Assembly: GCF_017355405.1 (NCBI RefSeq)
Contig: NZ_CP061177.1
Coordinates: 310,001 to 374,000, forward strand
DNA length: 64,000 nucleotides
Source: Roseomonas haemaphysalidis
GTDB lineage: Bacteria; Pseudomonadota; Alphaproteobacteria; Acetobacterales; Acetobacteraceae
Reading direction: 5' to 3'
Shown piece after piece: positions 61,304-64,000 of the stretch (position 1 is its first letter; each line of letters opens with the position of its first letter). A model generated the notes under the pieces. The model ran no database searches and was not told where the DNA came from. It saw only the letters and a list, made by a program, of their open reading frames with translations. A program made the position numbers and the translations under genes.

Positions 61304-61645
61304 CTAGCCAGCCACGTGGCGGGCGAGCGCACTCAGATGACGTTTGGCCGCCTTCAGCGCGTCACGCTCGATGGCACGGTAACATGCGACGATGTCCTCC
61401 CCCATCGGCGTCAGGGACGCACCACCGCCCGCGCGGCCCCCCGCGGCCGTGGCCACCACCGGGGTTCCGAAGGTCTGGTTCAGGTCGTTCACCAGGTCCC
61501 ATGCGCGCTTGTAGGACATGTCGAGCTGCCGTGCCGCAGCAGAAATCGATCCCTCCTTCGAGATCGCTTCCAGCAGCTTCACTTTGCCAGGCCCCAGGCG
61601 GCGGGCACCGAAATCGACGCGAAGGCTCAGCTCGGGCTTGGTCAT
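61304..61645 (-). CDS. modE: ModE-type molybdate regulator, DNA-binding domain only
   Basis: 113 aa winged helix-turn-helix of the ModE N-terminal type: KVKLLEAISKEGSISAAARQ, MSYKRAWDLVNDLN and GGRAGGGASLTPMGEDIVACY, all family hallmarks. It lacks the C-terminal molybdate-binding (MOP/TOBE) domains of full ModE, so either molybdate is sensed by another protein or this is the short 'LysR-type HTH' form found in many genomes. ATG 61645 chosen because the family begins there. It converges on the molybdoenzyme gene (16-nt gap). Confidence 0.88.
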   Translation of the reverse strand: MTKPELSLRVDFGARRLGPGKVKLLEAISKEGSISAAARQLDMSYKRAWDLVNDLNQTFGTPVVATAAGGRAGGGASLTPMGEDIVACYRAIERDALKAAKRHLSALARHVAG

Positions 61646-61754
61646 CGACCACACGATAGCAGGCGCAGGAGGGTGATTTCTACCCGGACGATCCTTCGCG
61701 ACAAGGCTGGGCGATCTGCAAGATGCCGCGCACTGGTCGGCCGCCACCGCCGTT

Positions 61755-62288
61755 TCACCGCGATACGAGGACGTCGTCGTCGCCAGGCTGGCGTGGTGCC
61801 GGTGGCTTGAAGTCCGAGCGATCGGGCTTGATGTCGAGCAATGGCGTGCCGTCCAGGCAATCTAGTCCTTGCACCAGCAGTGTCGAACCCTCCCGTCCGC
61901 GCAGCACCACGACCGAGGAGCCGATGGGGTTCGGCCGCACCGGCGAGCGGATGGAGAAGGTTCCGCGCGTCTTGCCATCGCTCGCCGGGCTTTGCAGCAC
62001 GAGGTCCCGCCGGGACAGGTGCAGCCAGTAGAGCAGTTCCAGGCGTGCGCTCAGTTCCACACCGTCCAGGATCGCGGGTGCCCAGGGCGGGAACACCTCC
62101 ACCCGGCAGATTGGCCCATCCAAGCGGCCCTGGCGGGGACATTGCAGCCGGTCCGTCCAGGGCGTGTGGATGCGGCCCACGAACACCAGACCAGCATCGA
62201 TGCGGTCCGGCACAGCGACGGCCTGCTCGCCCGGCCTGATCTGATCCTTGCGCGTCATGTGTCGTGAAGGCTCCTCGGTTGCGGTCAT
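61755..62288 (-). CDS. trmO: TrmO/TsaA-family (UPF0066) protein
   Basis: 177 aa beta-barrel family. The hallmark IRSPVRPNPIGSSVVVL matches SPFRPNPIGLS in TrmO, and DGTPLLDIKPDRSD matches the closing DIKPY region with an Asp in place of Tyr. TrmO methylates t6A37 of tRNA using SAM, but shorter UPF0066 proteins also sit in metal-transport operons where their role is open. The start ATG overlaps the ATPase stop as ATGA, which ties it to the adjacent FecCD-type importer rather than to tRNA genes. Confidence 0.83.
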   Translation of the reverse strand: MTATEEPSRHMTRKDQIRPGEQAVAVPDRIDAGLVFVGRIHTPWTDRLQCPRQGRLDGPICRVEVFPPWAPAILDGVELSARLELLYWLHLSRRDLVLQSPASDGKTRGTFSIRSPVRPNPIGSSVVVLRGREGSTLLVQGLDCLDGTPLLDIKPDRSDFKPPAPRQPGDDDVLVSR

Positions 62289-63118
62289 GGGTCCGGCCGC
62301 CGGCTGAGATAGCGCGCTGCCGAGGATGGCCCGCCAAAGTCCGGCACCGCCACATCGCGCCCCCGCTCCGTGCGAAGGACGTCGATCGGCAGACCATATG
62401 CCTCCTTCAACAAAGCCGGGGCGATGATCTGCTCCACGGGACCCGCGACCGCCCGGGTGCGCCCCAGCAGCAGCACGTCGCCACCGCAGGCCAGGGCGTG
62501 GCTGGGGTCGTGGCTGCTCATCCCGATGGCGAGGCCCTCCGACGCCAGGGCCCGGACCACGTCCAGCACCTGCCGTTGGTTGGCGAGGTCCAGGTGCGCC
62601 ATGGGTTCGTCCAGCAGCCGCACCGGGCTGTCCTGGACCAGGGCGCGTGCCATGCGCACCATCTGCTGCTCGCCCCCGCTGAGCTCATGCATGGAGCGCG
62701 CCGCGAAGTGGCCGATGCCGAGCCGGTGCAGCGCCCGCGCCGCCCGCCCGCGGTCGGCCTTGCCGGGGCGATGGAACAGCCCGAGATGCGCCGCGCGGCC
62801 GGTCAGCACGATGTCGGCCACGGTGAAGGCAAATGTTTCCGCTTCGCTTTGCGCCATGAAGGCGATGCGCCGCGCCCGCTGTGCGTCGTTCAGACCGCGC
62901 AGCGGCATCCCGGCGAAGGTCACCGTCCCGCGGGTGGGAAGAGCCAAGCCAGCGAGGCACCGCAGCAAGGTCGACTTGCCGACCCCGTTGGGGCCGAGAA
63001 TGATCAGCGGGTGACCGGGCCGCAGGGTCACGCTCAGTTCCTCGAACACCGGGCGCCGCGCGCCGGGATGCGCGAAGGCAAGGCCGTGCGTGGCCAGCGA
63101 CGCGGTGGTCACGACCAC
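62285..63118 (-). CDS. ABC importer ATPase, FecE/MolC-like
   Basis: 277 aa from GTG 63118 (a GTG at 63112 would overlap the permease stop as GTGA and is equally possible). Walker A GPNGVGKST, signature LSGGEQQMVRMARAL, and Walker B VRLLDEPMAHLDLAN. Energises the adjacent FecCD-type permease. By family alone the substrate could be a ferric chelate or B12; the ModE and molybdoenzyme neighbours favour molybdate or tungstate, as in the MolBC importer of Haemophilus. Confidence 0.83.
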   Translation of the reverse strand: MVVTTASLATHGLAFAHPGARRPVFEELSVTLRPGHPLIILGPNGVGKSTLLRCLAGLALPTRGTVTFAGMPLRGLNDAQRARRIAFMAQSEAETFAFTVADIVLTGRAAHLGLFHRPGKADRGRAARALHRLGIGHFAARSMHELSGGEQQMVRMARALVQDSPVRLLDEPMAHLDLANQRQVLDVVRALASEGLAIGMSSHDPSHALACGGDVLLLGRTRAVAGPVEQIIAPALLKEAYGLPIDVLRTERGRDVAVPDFGGPSSAARYLSRRPDP

Positions 63119-64000
63119 GCCTTCTCTCCTCGCAGCAGCATGACGGCGAAGACCGGTGCGCCCACCAGGGAAGTGACGATGCCCAGCGGGATCTCGGCGG
63201 AGGATAAGGAGCGAGCCAGCGTGTCCACCAGCAGCAGGAAGGTGCCACCCATCAGCAGGGTGGCGGGCAACAGCCGGTCGTGGTCGGCGCCCACCAGCAG
63301 GCGGCCGAGATGCGGCACTACCAGCCCCACCCAGCCCACCAGCCCGCAGACCGCCACGGCGCTGGAGGCCAGTGCCGTGGCCAGGCCAAGCTGGAGGGCG
63401 CGTTCCAGGCCCACGCGGACGCCCAGCGCGCTTGCGGCCTCGTCGCCCATGGCCAGGAGGTTCAATCGCCAGCGCAGCGCCAGCAGCAGGGCCAGCAACG
63501 GCGCGTTGATGGCCAGCAGGGTCCAGAAGGTCGGTGCCCGCACGCCGGACAGCGAGCCGAGCAGCCAGTACTCGATGACCGGCAGCTTGTTCTCGGGGTC
63601 CGCGCTGTATTTCAGCAGGCCGAGCAGCGCGGTGAACATTGAGCCGACGATGATGCCGGACAGCACCAGCACCAACGTGCGGTTGCCGCGGTAGGCACGC
63701 CCCAGGAGGCTGGTGCAGAACGTCGCCAGGGCGGCAAACCCGAAGGCCGAGACCTGCACCGCCAGTGCCCCGCCGTCCAACAGGATGGCCAGCGCCGCGC
63801 CAAATCCGGCACCCGCCGAGACACCCAGCACGAAGGGGCTGACCAGCGGGTTGCGGAACACGCCCTGACAGGCGGCACCGCCCGTGGCCAGGGACGCGCC
63901 CACCAGCATGGCAACCCCGATGCGCGGCAGCCGCACCTGCATCAAGGCGATCTCTGCCGTGCGGGGCCAGCCGGCCTCGATGGGCAGCACGTGAGACAGC
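63109..64000 (-). CDS. ABC importer permease, FecCD/MolB-like (partial, 5' end beyond window)
   Basis: The last 297 codons are visible. Family landmarks: GACQGVFRNPLVSPFVLGVSAG (short of the N-terminus), GSLSGVRAPTFW, the coupling helix LVGWVGLVVPHLGRLLVG, and EIPLGIVTSLVGAPVFAVML at the end. The open frame continues to the edge of the window. With the ATPase and the TrmO-like gene it forms one operon; a periplasmic binding protein is expected upstream outside the window. Confidence 0.88.
   Translation of the reverse strand, partial: LSHVLPIEAGWPRTAEIALMQVRLPRIGVAMLVGASLATGGAACQGVFRNPLVSPFVLGVSAGAGFGAALAILLDGGALAVQVSAFGFAALATFCTSLLGRAYRGNRTLVLVLSGIIVGSMFTALLGLLKYSADPENKLPVIEYWLLGSLSGVRAPTFWTLLAINAPLLALLLALRWRLNLLAMGDEAASALGVRVGLERALQLGLATALASSAVAVCGLVGWVGLVVPHLGRLLVGADHDRLLPATLLMGGTFLLLVDTLARSLSSAEIPLGIVTSLVGAPVFAVMLLRGEKAWS

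Noticed and set aside
1..64000. CRISPR arrays, transposases, integrases, rRNA and tRNA genes
   Set aside because: No regularly spaced repeats, terminal inverted repeats with a transposase, or tRNA-like cloverleaf sequences were found on reading the window.

Overview
The window is about 70% GC, has no rRNA, tRNA, CRISPR array or recognisable insertion sequence, and is packed with short, tightly coupled operons in which stop and start codons often overlap as ATGA, GTGA or TTGA. Gene content (many solute-binding proteins, including a Bug/TctC type; oligopeptide and nickel ABC importers; Kdp; H-NOX with c-di-GMP enzymes; class II photolyase; pseudoazurin) suggests a free-living alphaproteobacterium, most likely an Acetobacteraceae member of the Roseomonas type. 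The taxonomy is inferred from style and content, not measured.

Layout. 1-1575: end of an ABC permease, then glpD. 1679-5252 (minus): a cobalamin riboswitch leads a BtuFCD-type importer operon whose last gene, 11 nt after the ATPase, encodes a pseudoazurin. 5303-17226: a small secreted protein, dinB, a coiled-coil protein, an S12 serine hydrolase paired with a peptide-binding protein, a pdxI-like reductase divergent from a LysR regulator, a class II photolyase and an Mfd-like translocase, so three DNA-damage functions lie within 12 kb. 17296-19403: an H-NOX sensor translationally coupled to a GGDEF-EAL protein.

19763-28413: a seven-gene operon with two different amidohydrolases and a full Dpp/Opp-type ABC importer. 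28435-30564: a YghU-like glutathione enzyme, a small ORF with a strong terminator, and a HAD dehalogenase. 30561-40630: two divergent GntR/FCD regulators, each with its own inverted repeat, and a catabolic operon (2-hydroxyacid dehydrogenase, RidA, aminotransferase, ThDP enzyme, DadA-like oxidase, amino-acid binding protein, Asp/Glu-type racemase) that looks built for an unusual or D-amino acid; a TctC-like binding protein follows.

40767-46164: nikABCDE (minus) and nikR (plus) share an intergenic palindrome with the spacing of the NikR operator. 46288-54734: kdpE-kdpD (minus) and two tiny membrane-peptide genes plus kdpABC (plus), followed by a TorF-like porin. 55593-57561: two unrecognised genes and a DapA homologue with a C-terminal extension.

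57751-64000: a likely molybdenum module. A ModE-type palindrome precedes a DUF2325 coiled-coil gene, then come a molybdopterin oxidoreductase, a one-domain ModE regulator, a TrmO-family protein and a FecCD-type ABC importer running off the window end. The ModE-like site in front of a DUF2325 gene, with a 9-bp hairpin over its probable start codon, is the most interesting lead.
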